Source: Flammeovirgaceae bacterium UBA1842 | Lineage (GTDB): Bacteria > Bacteroidota > Bacteroidia > Cytophagales > Cyclobacteriaceae | Assembly (NCBI GenBank): GCA_002338655.1 | Contig: DDIU01000049.1 | Span: 239 to 64,238 of the forward strand | DNA length: 64,000 nt | Direction: 5' to 3' | Shown here: positions 52,130 to 60,746 of the stretch, piece after piece | How positions within the stretch are numbered: position 1 is the stretch's first letter | Layout: every line of letters begins with the position of its first letter | Position numbers and translations under genes: made by a program | Notes under the pieces: generated by a model | Database searches by the model: none | What the model saw: only the letters and a program-made list of their open reading frames with translations | Told to the model about the DNA's origin: nothing

Positions 52130-53302
52130 TTTCCTTCTTTTTAACTCCTTTCTAATCTGTGACAGCTCCCTGCTACTTTGCCCAGCTACAGAAGTATTTT
52201 CACTAGCTCTACGAAGTAAATAGGGCATCACCGATTTTACGGGTCCATAGGGCACGTATTTCGCAACATTGTAACCAGCCTTTGCCATATTAAATGATAT
52301 GCTATCGCTCATCCCATAAAGTTGAGCAAACCAAACTCTGCTATCATCATTTTTAAGGCTGTGTTTTTCCATCAATAAAGCTAGGTAATAGTTACTATAT
52401 TCATTGTGTGAACCACAAACCATGTAAATTCTTTGTTTGTTGTCCATGCAATAGGATAAGGCTTTATTGAAATTTTCATCCGTGGCCTCCTTGTTGGGTT
52501 GTATTGGGCTGGTATAACCCATTTCTTCAGCTCTTTCACGCTCCTTTTCCATATACGCCCCTCTAACCAATTTTACTCCCATATAATAACTGTCCATCAC
52601 TGCATCCTTAAAAGCCTTTTTCAAATTTGGCAATGTATCAGTTCTATACATTTGAAAAGTATTATAAACAATGCACTTTTCCTGATTATACTTTTTCATC
52701 ATTTGATAAGCCAGTGAGTCAATTGGATCTTGCAACCAGGTTTCCTCAGCATCAATTAATATCGGCACATCACTTTCAAATGCTTTTCTACAAATTGTAT
52801 CCACCCGATCTCTAATCTTCTCGAAAGCAGCTTCTTCACTTTGATTTAGTGTTTTCCCTTCTTGTATCTTTATTAACAGTTCACTACTTGCCAATCCTGT
52901 CGTTTTAAAAACACTGAATGGTATAGTTGAAGATTTGGCAGCCTCCTCTATTGTTCGAATTATTTCATCCCTTGTTTGATCGAAAGAAACCTCGTCATTT
53001 CCACCTTCTACCGAATAATCGAGTATTGTCCCAATATTATATTTCCCAAGCTCCTCTATCGTTGCTTTACTTTTTGCAATGGTCTCACCCCCACAAAAAT
53101 GCTCAAATACAGTATTTTTGATTATCCATTTAATGGGTAGCCTAAGGGCCAATGCGAATTTTACCGAGCCAGTAGAAATACCTGACATTAATGGATTATT
53201 AACCACTGTAAATAAAATGTTGGCCTTTTTTAATGCCCAGTCCGACTTGGCTTCAAAGGCAATGGAAGTATCTTCAAAATTGACGTTCGATTTCAGTTGC
53301 AT
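52118..53302 (-). CDS. Proline dehydrogenase
   Basis: FAD enzyme oxidising proline to pyrroline-5-carboxylate. It has 394 residues, as usual for the Bacteroidota monofunctional form. Recognisable are VFKTTGLAS (about 147-155), ILIDAEETWLQDPID (about 197-211), KLVRGAYMEKERERA (about 262-276) and the C-terminal YGPVKSVMPYLLRRASENTS (about 358-377) with the substrate-binding YLLRR. Convergent overlap of 12 bp with the OmpA gene. Breaks down proline for energy. Confidence 0.94.
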   Translation of the reverse strand: MQLKSNVNFEDTSIAFEAKSDWALKKANILFTVVNNPLMSGISTGSVKFALALRLPIKWIIKNTVFEHFCGGETIAKSKATIEELGKYNIGTILDYSVEGGNDEVSFDQTRDEIIRTIEEAAKSSTIPFSVFKTTGLASSELLIKIQEGKTLNQSEEAAFEKIRDRVDTICRKAFESDVPILIDAEETWLQDPIDSLAYQMMKKYNQEKCIVYNTFQMYRTDTLPNLKKAFKDAVMDSYYMGVKLVRGAYMEKERERAEEMGYTSPIQPNKEATDENFNKALSYCMDNKQRIYMVCGSHNEYSNYYLALLMEKHSLKNDDSRVWFAQLYGMSDSISFNMAKAGYNVAKYVPYGPVKSVMPYLLRRASENTSVAGQSSRELSQIRKELKRRKSLL

Positions 53303-53323
53303 AGATGTATTTTAAAACAATAT

Positions 53324-53331
53324 CAAAGATA
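53324..53331 (-). promoter_or_regulatory. Proline dehydrogenase promoter (-7 box)
   Basis: Minus-strand TATCTTTG, 21 bp before the start codon. It matches TAnnTTTG. Confidence 0.4.
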
Positions 53332-53378
53332 TAAAATAACCTATAATGACCTGATTTGTTTTAATTTAATATCTTTAA

Positions 53379-54458
53379 ATGCTTATGGAAAAAGAATTGT
53401 CAATAGAGCAGGCGAGAACAAAAATTGATTCAATCGATCATCAGCTACTCATTTTGCTGAATGAAAGGATGGAAATAGTAAAGGCCATTGGTGACCTTAA
53501 GAAGACAACAAAGGCTGCTGTTTACCGACCCGAACGTGAACAGGCCATTCTCAGCCGTTTATCCGAACTAAGTACAGGCAGGCTGAATGCCAAAGCTATT
53601 GATGCTATATTTTTAGAAATATTTGCTGTAAGCAGGAACATAGAATTGCCAGAGAAAGTGGCCTTTCTAGGCCCAGAGGGTAGCTTTACCCATCAGGCAG
53701 CCGAGAGCCGGTTTGGCGCAATGAGTGAATATATAGCATTAAAAACCATACGAAGTGTGTTTGAGTCGGTAGCTACGGGCAGGGTCAGGTTTGGGATGGT
53801 ACCGGTAGAGAATAATCAGGAGGGAATTGTCACAGACACAGTAAACCTCCTAAGCAACCTTGATATAAATATAGTTGCGGAGATTCCAATGCCCATCCAC
53901 TTTACTTTTTGCTCAGTTAATGACAGTGTTAATTCTATCAAAAAGATTTATTCAAAAGATATCGCCTTTGGGCAATGCCGGGAGTTTATCGATAATTATT
54001 TTGATGAAAATATTGAATTGGTACCAGTTGAATCAACCAGTCGAGCCGCCCTATTGGCCAGTGAAGATGAATCTAGTGCGGCAATTTGTTCCAACATAGC
54101 GGCTAAAATGTATAATCTACCCATGTTGTTTGAAAATATTGAAGATAGTGCTAATAATTATACGCGGTTTTTAATAATCTCTGATGATTTTAAAAACCAA
54201 CAAAGTGGAAATGATAAAACTACGATCTTAGCTAAATTGTCTGCTGAACCGGGCAGTCTGGCGAAATTCCTTCAAAATTTCTATCAAGCTGGTATCAATC
54301 TGACAAAAATAGAAAGCTATCCCGCTAAAGTGGGCAAAACCTTTAACTATCAATTTTTATTGGAGTTTGAAGGGCACTATTTAGATGAAAACATTGATAA
54401 AATTTTTAAGAAGCATAAAGAAATAAAGTGGTTGGGTAGTTATCCTAAATTGTGTTGA
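53379..54458 (+). CDS. pheA: Bifunctional chorismate mutase/prephenate dehydratase
   Basis: Makes phenylpyruvate from chorismate. The 359-residue protein has an AroQ chorismate mutase domain (about 5-85: RTKIDSIDHQLLILLNERME, then VYRPEREQ), a prephenate dehydratase domain (about 92-270: VAFLGPEGSFTHQAA, VPVENNQEGIV, ESTSRAALLAS, NYTRFLII), and a C-terminal ACT domain (about 282-355: SLAKFLQNFYQAGINLTKIE, then ESYPAKVG) for phenylalanine feedback. An ATG at 53385 is an equally good start. It opens the aromatic cluster pheA-aroG-aroB-aroA. Confidence 0.95.
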   Translation: MLMEKELSIEQARTKIDSIDHQLLILLNERMEIVKAIGDLKKTTKAAVYRPEREQAILSRLSELSTGRLNAKAIDAIFLEIFAVSRNIELPEKVAFLGPEGSFTHQAAESRFGAMSEYIALKTIRSVFESVATGRVRFGMVPVENNQEGIVTDTVNLLSNLDINIVAEIPMPIHFTFCSVNDSVNSIKKIYSKDIAFGQCREFIDNYFDENIELVPVESTSRAALLASEDESSAAICSNIAAKMYNLPMLFENIEDSANNYTRFLIISDDFKNQQSGNDKTTILAKLSAEPGSLAKFLQNFYQAGINLTKIESYPAKVGKTFNYQFLLEFEGHYLDENIDKIFKKHKEIKWLGSYPKLC

Positions 54459-54459
54459 T

Positions 54460-55545
54460 ATGAAAGAAAAAATAGAATCGTTGTGGGCTAAAAACAAAGG
54501 ACATGTTTTAATTGCAGGCCCATGTAGCGCGGAGACTGAGGAGCAGCTAATGGCTTCGGTAAAAGCCATTGCCGCTGAAGGGATTAAAGTGGCGAGGGCT
54601 GGTGTTTGGAAGCCCCGAACAAGGCCAAATACATTTGAGGGGATTGGAGTACCCGCACTTGAATGGATTCAAAATATTAAAAAAGAAATCGATATTCAGT
54701 TTGCTATTGAGGTGGCAACCGCACAACATGTTGAATTAGCATTAAAACATGACATAGATGTGTTGTGGATCGGTGCCCGAACTACCGTGAATCCATTTAC
54801 CGTGCAGGAGATTGCAGATGCATTAAAAGGGGTTGATATTCCCATTTTAATCAAAAACCCAATCAACCCTGATCTGGCCCTGTGGATTGGTGCCTTTGAA
54901 AGAATAGCCAATTCGGGAATAACAAAATTAGGGGCTATCCATCGTGGGTTTTCATCGCATAGGAAAACAAAATACAGAAATGAGCCGCTATGGCATATAC
55001 CAATCGATTTAAAGAGAACATTCCCCGATATTCCAATGATCGGTGACCCCAGCCATATTGGAGGAACGCGTGATCTTATCGAAAGCATCTCACAAAAAGC
55101 ACTTGATCTAAATTATGATGGCTTGATGATTGAGGTACATCCTGATCCCGATAAAGCATGGAGTGATGCAAAACAACAAATAACACCCGCCAGGTTAAAG
55201 GAGCTGTTGGAGGTGCTACAAATTAGGTCTGCTACATCTGACAATGTCCTGTTCATATCTAAGTTGGAACAACTAAGAAACAAAATAGATGAAAGTGACC
55301 ACGAATTAATTGATGTGATCAGAAACAGAATGGACATTGTTGAAGAAATCGGTCTTTATAAAAAGGAGAATAACGTTGCCATACTCCAATTGGATCGTTG
55401 GAATGAGATTATAAAATCGAGAGGAATGTGGGGTAAAGAGGTCAATCTCAATAGTGAATTCATTGAAGATATTTATAAATTGATTCATGCAGAATCCATC
55501 AAAAAACAAACTACAATTTCTAACGGCCACAAATTATCCGAGTGA
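54460..55545 (+). CDS. DAHP synthase-chorismate mutase fusion
   Basis: First enzyme of the shikimate pathway (phosphoenolpyruvate plus erythrose 4-phosphate) fused to a chorismate mutase. The 361-residue protein has a DAHP synthase domain of the KDO8P/type I-beta kind (about 1-250: IAGPCSAET, RAGVWKPRTRPNTFEGIG, NPINPDLALWIGA, GDPSHIGGTRDLI) and an AroQ mutase domain (about 265-345: LRNKIDESDHELIDVIRNRM). The mutase part commonly gives allosteric control. It starts one base after the pheA stop and its end overlaps aroB by 4 bp. Confidence 0.94.
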   Translation: MKEKIESLWAKNKGHVLIAGPCSAETEEQLMASVKAIAAEGIKVARAGVWKPRTRPNTFEGIGVPALEWIQNIKKEIDIQFAIEVATAQHVELALKHDIDVLWIGARTTVNPFTVQEIADALKGVDIPILIKNPINPDLALWIGAFERIANSGITKLGAIHRGFSSHRKTKYRNEPLWHIPIDLKRTFPDIPMIGDPSHIGGTRDLIESISQKALDLNYDGLMIEVHPDPDKAWSDAKQQITPARLKELLEVLQIRSATSDNVLFISKLEQLRNKIDESDHELIDVIRNRMDIVEEIGLYKKENNVAILQLDRWNEIIKSRGMWGKEVNLNSEFIEDIYKLIHAESIKKQTTISNGHKLSE

Positions 55546-56570
55546 ATAAAATAGACAACACCACAAATGTAAATGAATCATTACATTCATTTTTAGCATC
55601 GAAAGAGTACACTCATATTGCCATTTTGGTTGATAAAAATACATTAAAACATTGCTATCCATTATTAAAAAACCTGCCAGAACATGATTTGATGATCATT
55701 GAATCGGGTGAAGATCAAAAAACGATTTCCACTTGTATTGATGTTTGGCAGGGTCTTACTGACAATCAGTTTGATAGAAATGGGTTAATGATCAATCTGG
55801 GAGGCGGTGTGATTGGTGATCTAGGGGGTTTTTGTGCACGTACGTTTAAAAGAGGTATGGATTTCATTAATATTCCCACCACGCTGTTGGCTCAGGTCGA
55901 TGCAAGTATTGGTGGGAAATTAGGGGTGGATTTTAACGGTTTCAAGAATCATGTTGGTATTTTTAGCGAACCAGACTTAGTCATTATTGATACAGTTTTT
56001 CTTAAAACACTTCCCAAATCTGAGTTGAAATCCGGTTTTGCCGAAATTATTAAGCACCATTTAATTGCTGATGACAAAGCCTGGTCAAAACTCTTAAGTA
56101 CAAAATGGGATGCAATGAATTGGCCTTCACTGGTTAAACATTCCATAAATATAAAAAAGGCGGTGGTTAAAAAAGATCCTAATGAAAAAGGATTGAGGAA
56201 AACGTTAAACTTTGGCCATACCCTTGGTCATGCTATTGAAAGTCATTATTTACCCTCCCCTTCGCCACTTTTACATGGTGAGGCCATAGCCATTGGAATG
56301 ATAGGTGAGAGTTACTTATCCTATAAAAAAATGATGATCACCAAAGAAGAATTGGATCAGATTACAAACTACATCAATTCGGTTTATACGAAAATAAATA
56401 TTGCAGACTCAGATTTGGGAGTCATCATGAAAAACATACGGCAAGACAAAAAAAATAAAGGCAATATAATATTGGCCGCACTACTCAATGGGATTGGCAC
56501 TGCGGTGTGGGATTGTCAAATCAATGACGAAGATATAGCTGAAGCTTTAATGTACTATAATCAAACATAA
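55542..56570 (+). CDS. aroB: 3-dehydroquinate synthase
   Basis: Second shikimate-pathway enzyme. The 342-residue protein has the NAD/Zn motifs: ESGEDQKT (about 52-59), INLGGGVIGDLGGF (about 84-97), RGMDFINIPTTLLAQVDAS (about 105-123), the catalytic KHHLIADD (about 171-178) and FGHTLGHAIE (about 223-232), whose His binds Zn. The start is GTG in the GTGA overlap with the fusion gene. The 3' end overlaps a convergent 59-codon gene by 10 bp. Confidence 0.95.
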   Translation: MNKIDNTTNVNESLHSFLASKEYTHIAILVDKNTLKHCYPLLKNLPEHDLMIIESGEDQKTISTCIDVWQGLTDNQFDRNGLMINLGGGVIGDLGGFCARTFKRGMDFINIPTTLLAQVDASIGGKLGVDFNGFKNHVGIFSEPDLVIIDTVFLKTLPKSELKSGFAEIIKHHLIADDKAWSKLLSTKWDAMNWPSLVKHSINIKKAVVKKDPNEKGLRKTLNFGHTLGHAIESHYLPSPSPLLHGEAIAIGMIGESYLSYKKMMITKEELDQITNYINSVYTKINIADSDLGVIMKNIRQDKKNKGNIILAALLNGIGTAVWDCQINDEDIAEALMYYNQT

Positions 56571-56740
56571 TTGATATCGGAGTCATCATATTGATTTATG
56601 CCTTTGGCATTTTCAACTTGTGACATCTTCTTTGCAAATAAGCTCCTTGCCCTTTTACCGGTTCTGCCAACGGTCATTGCCGTAACAATAGCCCCAGTAG
56701 CAACTCCCAGTAATAAGACCAATGTTTTACCTGTTTTCAT
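56561..56740 (-). CDS. Small YtxH-like membrane protein
   Basis: Read directly from the minus strand: ATG at 56740, TGA at 56561, 59 residues. The N-terminus is MKTGKTLVLLLGVATGAIVT, a Gly-rich membrane segment, followed by VGRTGKRARSLFAKKMSQVE, a basic amphipathic part, then an acidic tail (YDDSDINYV). This is the layout of short YtxH-domain proteins, often stress related in the phylum. The opposite strand carries a weaker open frame, which is rejected. It overlaps the end of aroB by 10 bp. Confidence 0.7.
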   Translation of the reverse strand: MKTGKTLVLLLGVATGAIVTAMTVGRTGKRARSLFAKKMSQVENAKGINQYDDSDINYV

Positions 56741-56834
56741 TATTTCTTTTTATCCAACTACTGACACAAACTATGCCAATATGGTTATAAACGAAATATG
56801 AGCTATAATTGTTCATGACATAATTTAAATATTA

Positions 56835-58061
56835 GTGACTCATAAAAATATCTTTATAAAAAGGAAAAATGATTTTCAAAATCTGATCATTAGCCTTCCT
56901 GCTTCGAAGAGCATATCCAATCGTGCATTGATCATTGAAGCTTTGAGCAAGGGTGACTCTGAGCTGTTCAATTTATCCAGTGCCAGGGACACGCAGACCA
57001 TGTTGCGGCTATTAAAAAGCACTGAACAAGTGTTGGATGTGCTGGATGCCGGGACCACCATGCGATTTCTCACGGCCTTTTTTACAATAAATGGTCATAA
57101 CAAAACCCTCACGGGATCCAATAGAATGAAACAAAGGCCCATTGGTATATTGGTTGATGCATTGCGTGCAATTGGTGGGGATATAGATTATTTAGAAAAT
57201 GAAAATTATCCACCTATAGCCATCAATGGATTTAGCGATCTCAACCTGAAAAGCTTATCGATAAAAGGAGATGTAAGTAGTCAGTATATTTCTGCCTTAA
57301 TGATGATTGCTCCACTTTTGAGCAATGGACTCATTATACATCTGGAAGGCAAAATAGGAAGTAGGCCTTATTTGGAAATGACCGCATCGGTAATGTCATC
57401 ATTTGGAGTGAATGTGAGCTTCTTAGGACAAACAATGGACATTAGACCACAATCGTACAAGGGTTGTGAATATGTTATTGAGCCAGACTGGTCAGCGGCT
57501 AGCTATTGGTATTCATTCGTTGCTTTAAGTAACAGTTCGTCCATCACAATCAAGGGGCTTAGATTACCTTCCATTCAAGGTGATTGTGTATTGGTAGAAA
57601 TGATGAAGTCTTTAGGTGTGGACACCACATTTACTGATAAAGGAGCTATATTAAGCAAGACTACTTTTGTGAAAGATTTCTCATTTGATTTTACTGATTG
57701 TCCTGATCTGGCGCAAACTGTAGCTGTAATCTGTGCGGTAAAGGGCATTCGGATAAAGATGACTGGTTTAGAAAGTTTAAGGATAAAAGAAACAGATAGG
57801 ATCAGCGCACTTCAACAGGAGTTAAAAAAAATTGGGGCGGAATTAATACAACATAGTAACTTCTGGAGTGTAAGCCCCACAAATAATATTCCCAAAGAAG
57901 TATTTATAAATACCTACGATGACCACAGGATGGCCATGGCTTTTGCACCGCTTGCCATGCTTATGGATGTAAATATTGAAGATCCAGACGTGGTTAATAA
58001 ATCTTATCCCGGATTTTGGGAAGACCTGAAATTGGTTGGAATCACTTCAGTTCGAAGTTGA
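56835..58061 (+). CDS. aroA: 3-phosphoshikimate 1-carboxyvinyltransferase
   Basis: EPSP synthase; adds the enolpyruvyl group of PEP to shikimate 3-phosphate. The 408-residue protein has LPASKSISNRALIIEALSKG (about 20-39), LDAGTTMRFLTAFF (about 74-87) with the TAMR-like site changed to TTMRF, GDVSSQYISALMMIAPLL (about 148-165), ESLRIKETDRISAL (about 313-326) and DDHRMAMAFAPLAM (about 352-365). The sequence around residues 80-90 is of the short, class II-like type. The start appears to be GTG at 56835. Its 3' end overlaps the convergent gene by 58 bp. Confidence 0.94.
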   Translation: MTHKNIFIKRKNDFQNLIISLPASKSISNRALIIEALSKGDSELFNLSSARDTQTMLRLLKSTEQVLDVLDAGTTMRFLTAFFTINGHNKTLTGSNRMKQRPIGILVDALRAIGGDIDYLENENYPPIAINGFSDLNLKSLSIKGDVSSQYISALMMIAPLLSNGLIIHLEGKIGSRPYLEMTASVMSSFGVNVSFLGQTMDIRPQSYKGCEYVIEPDWSAASYWYSFVALSNSSSITIKGLRLPSIQGDCVLVEMMKSLGVDTTFTDKGAILSKTTFVKDFSFDFTDCPDLAQTVAVICAVKGIRIKMTGLESLRIKETDRISALQQELKKIGAELIQHSNFWSVSPTNNIPKEVFINTYDDHRMAMAFAPLAMLMDVNIEDPDVVNKSYPGFWEDLKLVGITSVRS

Positions 58062-58822
58062 TGAAGGTAATTAGCTGATTTCAATAACCGGCTACCATAC
58101 CAAGAGAACATTTCACCATCCACAAGGTACACCTGGGATTTTTTAAATTCCTGCTGAAAATTTCTCAAATGTTTCTCACGGAAAGGAAAAGGCTCTGATG
58201 AAAGCAATATAATATCGGGATCGATTGTGCGAATCCCTTCAGCAGTGACTTCAGGGTATCTTTGATGATGTATAGCATTGACCAACCCAGCCTTTTTGAG
58301 CATTTCGTCTATAAAAGTATCCTTGCCTACTACCATTATCGGATCATTCCAAATTAAATATAGTACAGAGAGTGGTTGATAAGTTGGTAGTTGCTCAAAA
58401 GAGAGTTTGATATTTTTACTAAGTGCTTTTGCTTTCTTTTCACAATTAATAAGGCGACCTACCTCATTGATCATTTCTAATGAATCAATCAAATTAGAGA
58501 TATCACTCATCCACACAGGGTATTTTTTCTTCAATTGGTCGATACCTTCTTTATAATTTTCTTCCTTGTTGCCAATGATCAAATCTGGTCTGAGTTGATC
58601 AATCATATCAAAATTAAAATTTTTTGTTCCTCCGATTATCTCCACCTTTTTTACCTTATCAGCTGGATGGACACAGAATTTTGTTAAGCCCACTATGTTG
58701 CTTTCAAAACCAAGATCAAAAAGAAGTTCCGTTTGGGAAGGGACGAGGGAAATGACCCGTATGGGAGTTTGAGGCACCCCTACCTCAAACCCCATTTGGT
58801 CAATAAATATTCTTGCCGCCAT
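58004..58822 (-). CDS. Helical-backbone metal receptor (BtuF/FhuD-like)
   Basis: A 272-residue periplasmic-binding-protein fold of the type III (BtuF/FhuD) family: VISLVPSQTELLFDLGFESN (about 23-42), IVGLTKFCVHPA, LRPDLIIGNKEENYKEGI (about 76-93), and TAEGIRTIDPDIILLSSEPF (about 200-219). Such proteins bind cobalamin, haem or Fe-siderophores. No signal peptide is visible, so it may be cytosolic or start upstream. No permease gene adjoins. Its last 58 bp overlap aroA in convergent orientation. Confidence 0.85.
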   Translation of the reverse strand: MAARIFIDQMGFEVGVPQTPIRVISLVPSQTELLFDLGFESNIVGLTKFCVHPADKVKKVEIIGGTKNFNFDMIDQLRPDLIIGNKEENYKEGIDQLKKKYPVWMSDISNLIDSLEMINEVGRLINCEKKAKALSKNIKLSFEQLPTYQPLSVLYLIWNDPIMVVGKDTFIDEMLKKAGLVNAIHHQRYPEVTAEGIRTIDPDIILLSSEPFPFREKHLRNFQQEFKKSQVYLVDGEMFSWYGSRLLKSANYLHQLRTEVIPTNFRSSQNPG

Positions 58823-58857
58823 TGGACAAATCTAAAATAGGCGGTAGAAATAAAAAA

Positions 58858-59361
58858 TTAATTATTCAAAAGTAAAACTCCCGTTGAAGGAATTTTTGAG
58901 TTTAAAAAATTAGGTATCGTTATGGTAAAGGTTGTCCCTTTACCATACTCAGACTGCACCTGAATTTGTCCACCAAGTCTATCAACTGTATCTTTTACAA
59001 TGTACAAGCCCAAACCAGAACCTTTAGCATTTTCATCTGCTCTGTAAAAGATATCGAAGATATTAGACAGGTATTGCTGTCTGATTCCGATACCATTATC
59101 TTCCACTTTAATCACACACTCGTCAGGCGTAACCTGCACTTTCATGTTAATAAATTGATTAGACTTCGTCTTATCACTGTATTTTAACGCGTTGGAAATT
59201 ACGTTTGTTAGAATCGTTTTAATTCTGACAGAATCTGAATACAAATCAGAAATCCTGTTTAGTGTATAATCTATTTTAATATGTTGAGAATTATGGAAAT
59301 TTGTGAGCTGCCTTAATTCACCTTTTATTATATCGTCTAGATTTATTACTTCATTTTTCAC
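58858..59361 (-). CDS. Histidine kinase, C-terminal ATPase part (split gene)
   Basis: A HATPase_c domain of 167 residues: N box NVISNALKYSD (about 48-58), G1 box VEDNGIGI (about 86-93), G2 GSGLGLYIVKD (about 113-123). It has no phosphoacceptor domain of its own. The reading frame is open upstream past its GTG start for at least ten codons (RNEKLAV just before KNEVINLDD), which fits the linker of an intact kinase. The other half, with PAS and HisKA, ends 11 bases upstream in another frame. This is one gene broken by a frameshift, or a sequencing error. Confidence 0.85.
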   Translation of the reverse strand: MKNEVINLDDIIKGELRQLTNFHNSQHIKIDYTLNRISDLYSDSVRIKTILTNVISNALKYSDKTKSNQFINMKVQVTPDECVIKVEDNGIGIRQQYLSNIFDIFYRADENAKGSGLGLYIVKDTVDRLGGQIQVQSEYGKGTTFTITIPNFLNSKIPSTGVLLLNN

Positions 59362-59371
59362 CGCCAGCTTC

Positions 59372-60007
59372 TCATTTCGATAAAATGCTGTTTATATCTT
59401 CAATGAAATTATCAAGTTGACCAAGGCTACATTTGATCATCTTTAAATAATCATGTTTGCCTTTATCGGGATCAATTTCCGCCAACTCCACAAGTCCCAA
59501 AGCCGATAGCAATGGTGCCCTTAAATCGTGGGATATCTTATAAATAAATTGATCCAACTCATTATTGGCTTTAAGCAATTTTTGCTCAGCAAGCTTTCTG
59601 TCAGTTATATCATGGAGGTTAATAACCAGTCCACTTACTTCCTCGTTGCTTAGTAGATTTGAAATTGTAACATCGAAGTATACCGTTCTGTTATTCTTTG
59701 AATGAATACAGATTTCAGTGAATTTATCTTCTGATGAGCCAGTATTGTGTTCAACGAATCTTCTTAGGGATGTTTCCTTTGCAGGATCAATAAATTCAAA
59801 TAAACTTTTGCCAATTGCTGTTTTTGGCATCATCCCCAAAACCTTAATTACCGAGTGCGTGATATACTTTATTGTATAATCCGCACCGGTAATTAATATT
59901 ATGTCATTTGATTTTTCAACAATAGATTTAAACATTTCACCTTCAATATCCCCCACTCCAAATTCATCTAAACCGCAAAAATCAAAATCACTTTTAAATC
60001 CAACCAT
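59372..60007 (-). CDS. Histidine kinase, N-terminal PAS-HisKA part (split gene)
   Basis: 211 residues. A PAS domain (about 25-135; KSNDIILITGADYTIKYITH, then LHDITDRKLAEQKL) is followed by a HisKA dimerisation domain with phosphoacceptor His160 in YKISHDLRAPLLSALG. No membrane segment is present, so it is cytosolic. It ends ILSK-stop at 59372-59374, in mid linker. The ATPase part continues in a different frame within a dozen bases. It is 34 bp downstream of the yfiR gene, probably in the same sigma-54-dependent transcript. Confidence 0.85.
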   Translation of the reverse strand: MVGFKSDFDFCGLDEFGVGDIEGEMFKSIVEKSNDIILITGADYTIKYITHSVIKVLGMMPKTAIGKSLFEFIDPAKETSLRRFVEHNTGSSEDKFTEICIHSKNNRTVYFDVTISNLLSNEEVSGLVINLHDITDRKLAEQKLLKANNELDQFIYKISHDLRAPLLSALGLVELAEIDPDKGKHDYLKMIKCSLGQLDNFIEDINSILSK

Positions 60008-60041
60008 TCCGTTGATTTACTATTTTTGATTTGATTTTTGA

Positions 60042-60563
60042 CTATATAAGTATTGCCATAGCTGACAACTGACCACTTACCTTCAAGTTTGATTGGTCAA
60101 TAGTTTTTTGATTTAACTCAAAAGCTAATTTGTTGTTTACAGTTTTAAAATTAATGGCACTACCTTTAAGGCCTAACCCGGGATAATCAGTAATAGTTAA
60201 TGCTGAATAGGATTTTACCTTACTGTTGATGGCATCAAATGATTTTCCTTGATCCTTACCAATGTATATGATATGGCATTTTGAAATAGCAGCCACAGAT
60301 TCAAATTTCTTAACAACAAATTTCTTATCTCCCCTCAATTTACCATCATACCATGTCTTTAAGGTATTGTAAACTTCATCTTCACCTATAACCCCTATCA
60401 CGAAATCTTGAGAAGGATCATAATCTGGCCACTGGATGTACTTTACAAAATTGTAAATCATCATTGAATGGATCTCATAAATTGAACGTTCATTACCTGC
60501 TGTACCGACAAAAGAAACGAACATTGCTAATGTTAATGCTAAGCTTGAAATAATTTTTTTCAT
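60042..60563 (-). CDS. YfiR-family (DUF4154) periplasmic protein
   Basis: A 173-residue protein with a signal peptide (about 1-22, ending GTAG) and the YfiR fold: SMMIYNFVKYIQWPDYD (about 33-49), FVIGVIGEDEVYNTL (about 54-68), CHIIYIGKDQGKSF (about 96-109) and a C-terminal INFKTVNNKLAFELNQ. In Pseudomonas YfiR restrains the diguanylate cyclase YfiN; no GGDEF gene is present here. In Bacteroidota YfiR genes are often beside histidine kinases, as here. A sigma-54 promoter is visible 44 bp upstream of the start codon. Confidence 0.9.
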   Translation of the reverse strand: MKKIISSLALTLAMFVSFVGTAGNERSIYEIHSMMIYNFVKYIQWPDYDPSQDFVIGVIGEDEVYNTLKTWYDGKLRGDKKFVVKKFESVAAISKCHIIYIGKDQGKSFDAINSKVKSYSALTITDYPGLGLKGSAINFKTVNNKLAFELNQKTIDQSNLKVSGQLSAMAILI

Positions 60564-60606
60564 GTTATAATTTGTTAATAAACTTTTTGGACAATACGTG
60601 TTGGCT

Positions 60607-60622
60607 TACAAACGGAGTGCCA
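60607..60622 (-). promoter_or_regulatory. Sigma-54 (-24/-12) promoter of yfiR
   Basis: Minus strand TGGCACTCCGTTTGTA against the consensus TGGCAC-N5-TTGCA. The GG of the -24 element and the G of the -12 element are at the right spacing; only the C of TTGC is T. The transcription start would be near 60596, giving a leader of about 33 bases. Confidence 0.7.
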
Positions 60623-60706
60623 AAAAATATTCATCAATCAAATCGCTTATTTAACGCATTAAATGGCCTTTTTGAAACATTTAGGTGGTTTCTATTAATT
60701 GATATA

Positions 60707-60746
60707 ATTCACGATATATCGTGAATTCCCAATATATCGTGAATTA
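60707..60746. promoter_or_regulatory. Palindromic enhancer-like sites upstream of yfiR
   Basis: Perfect palindrome ATTCACGATATATCGTGAAT (60707-60726), with a second copy of most of it, AATATATCGTGAATTA (60731-60746). They lie about 110-150 bp upstream of the predicted yfiR transcription start. The second site overlaps the stop codon of the sigma-54 activator gene. They may bind its Fis-type HTH. Confidence 0.6.

Noticed and set aside
56598..56801. Plus-strand 67-codon open frame between aroB and aroA
   Set aside because: Its composition is not protein-like, and the minus strand holds a coherent small membrane protein in the same place.
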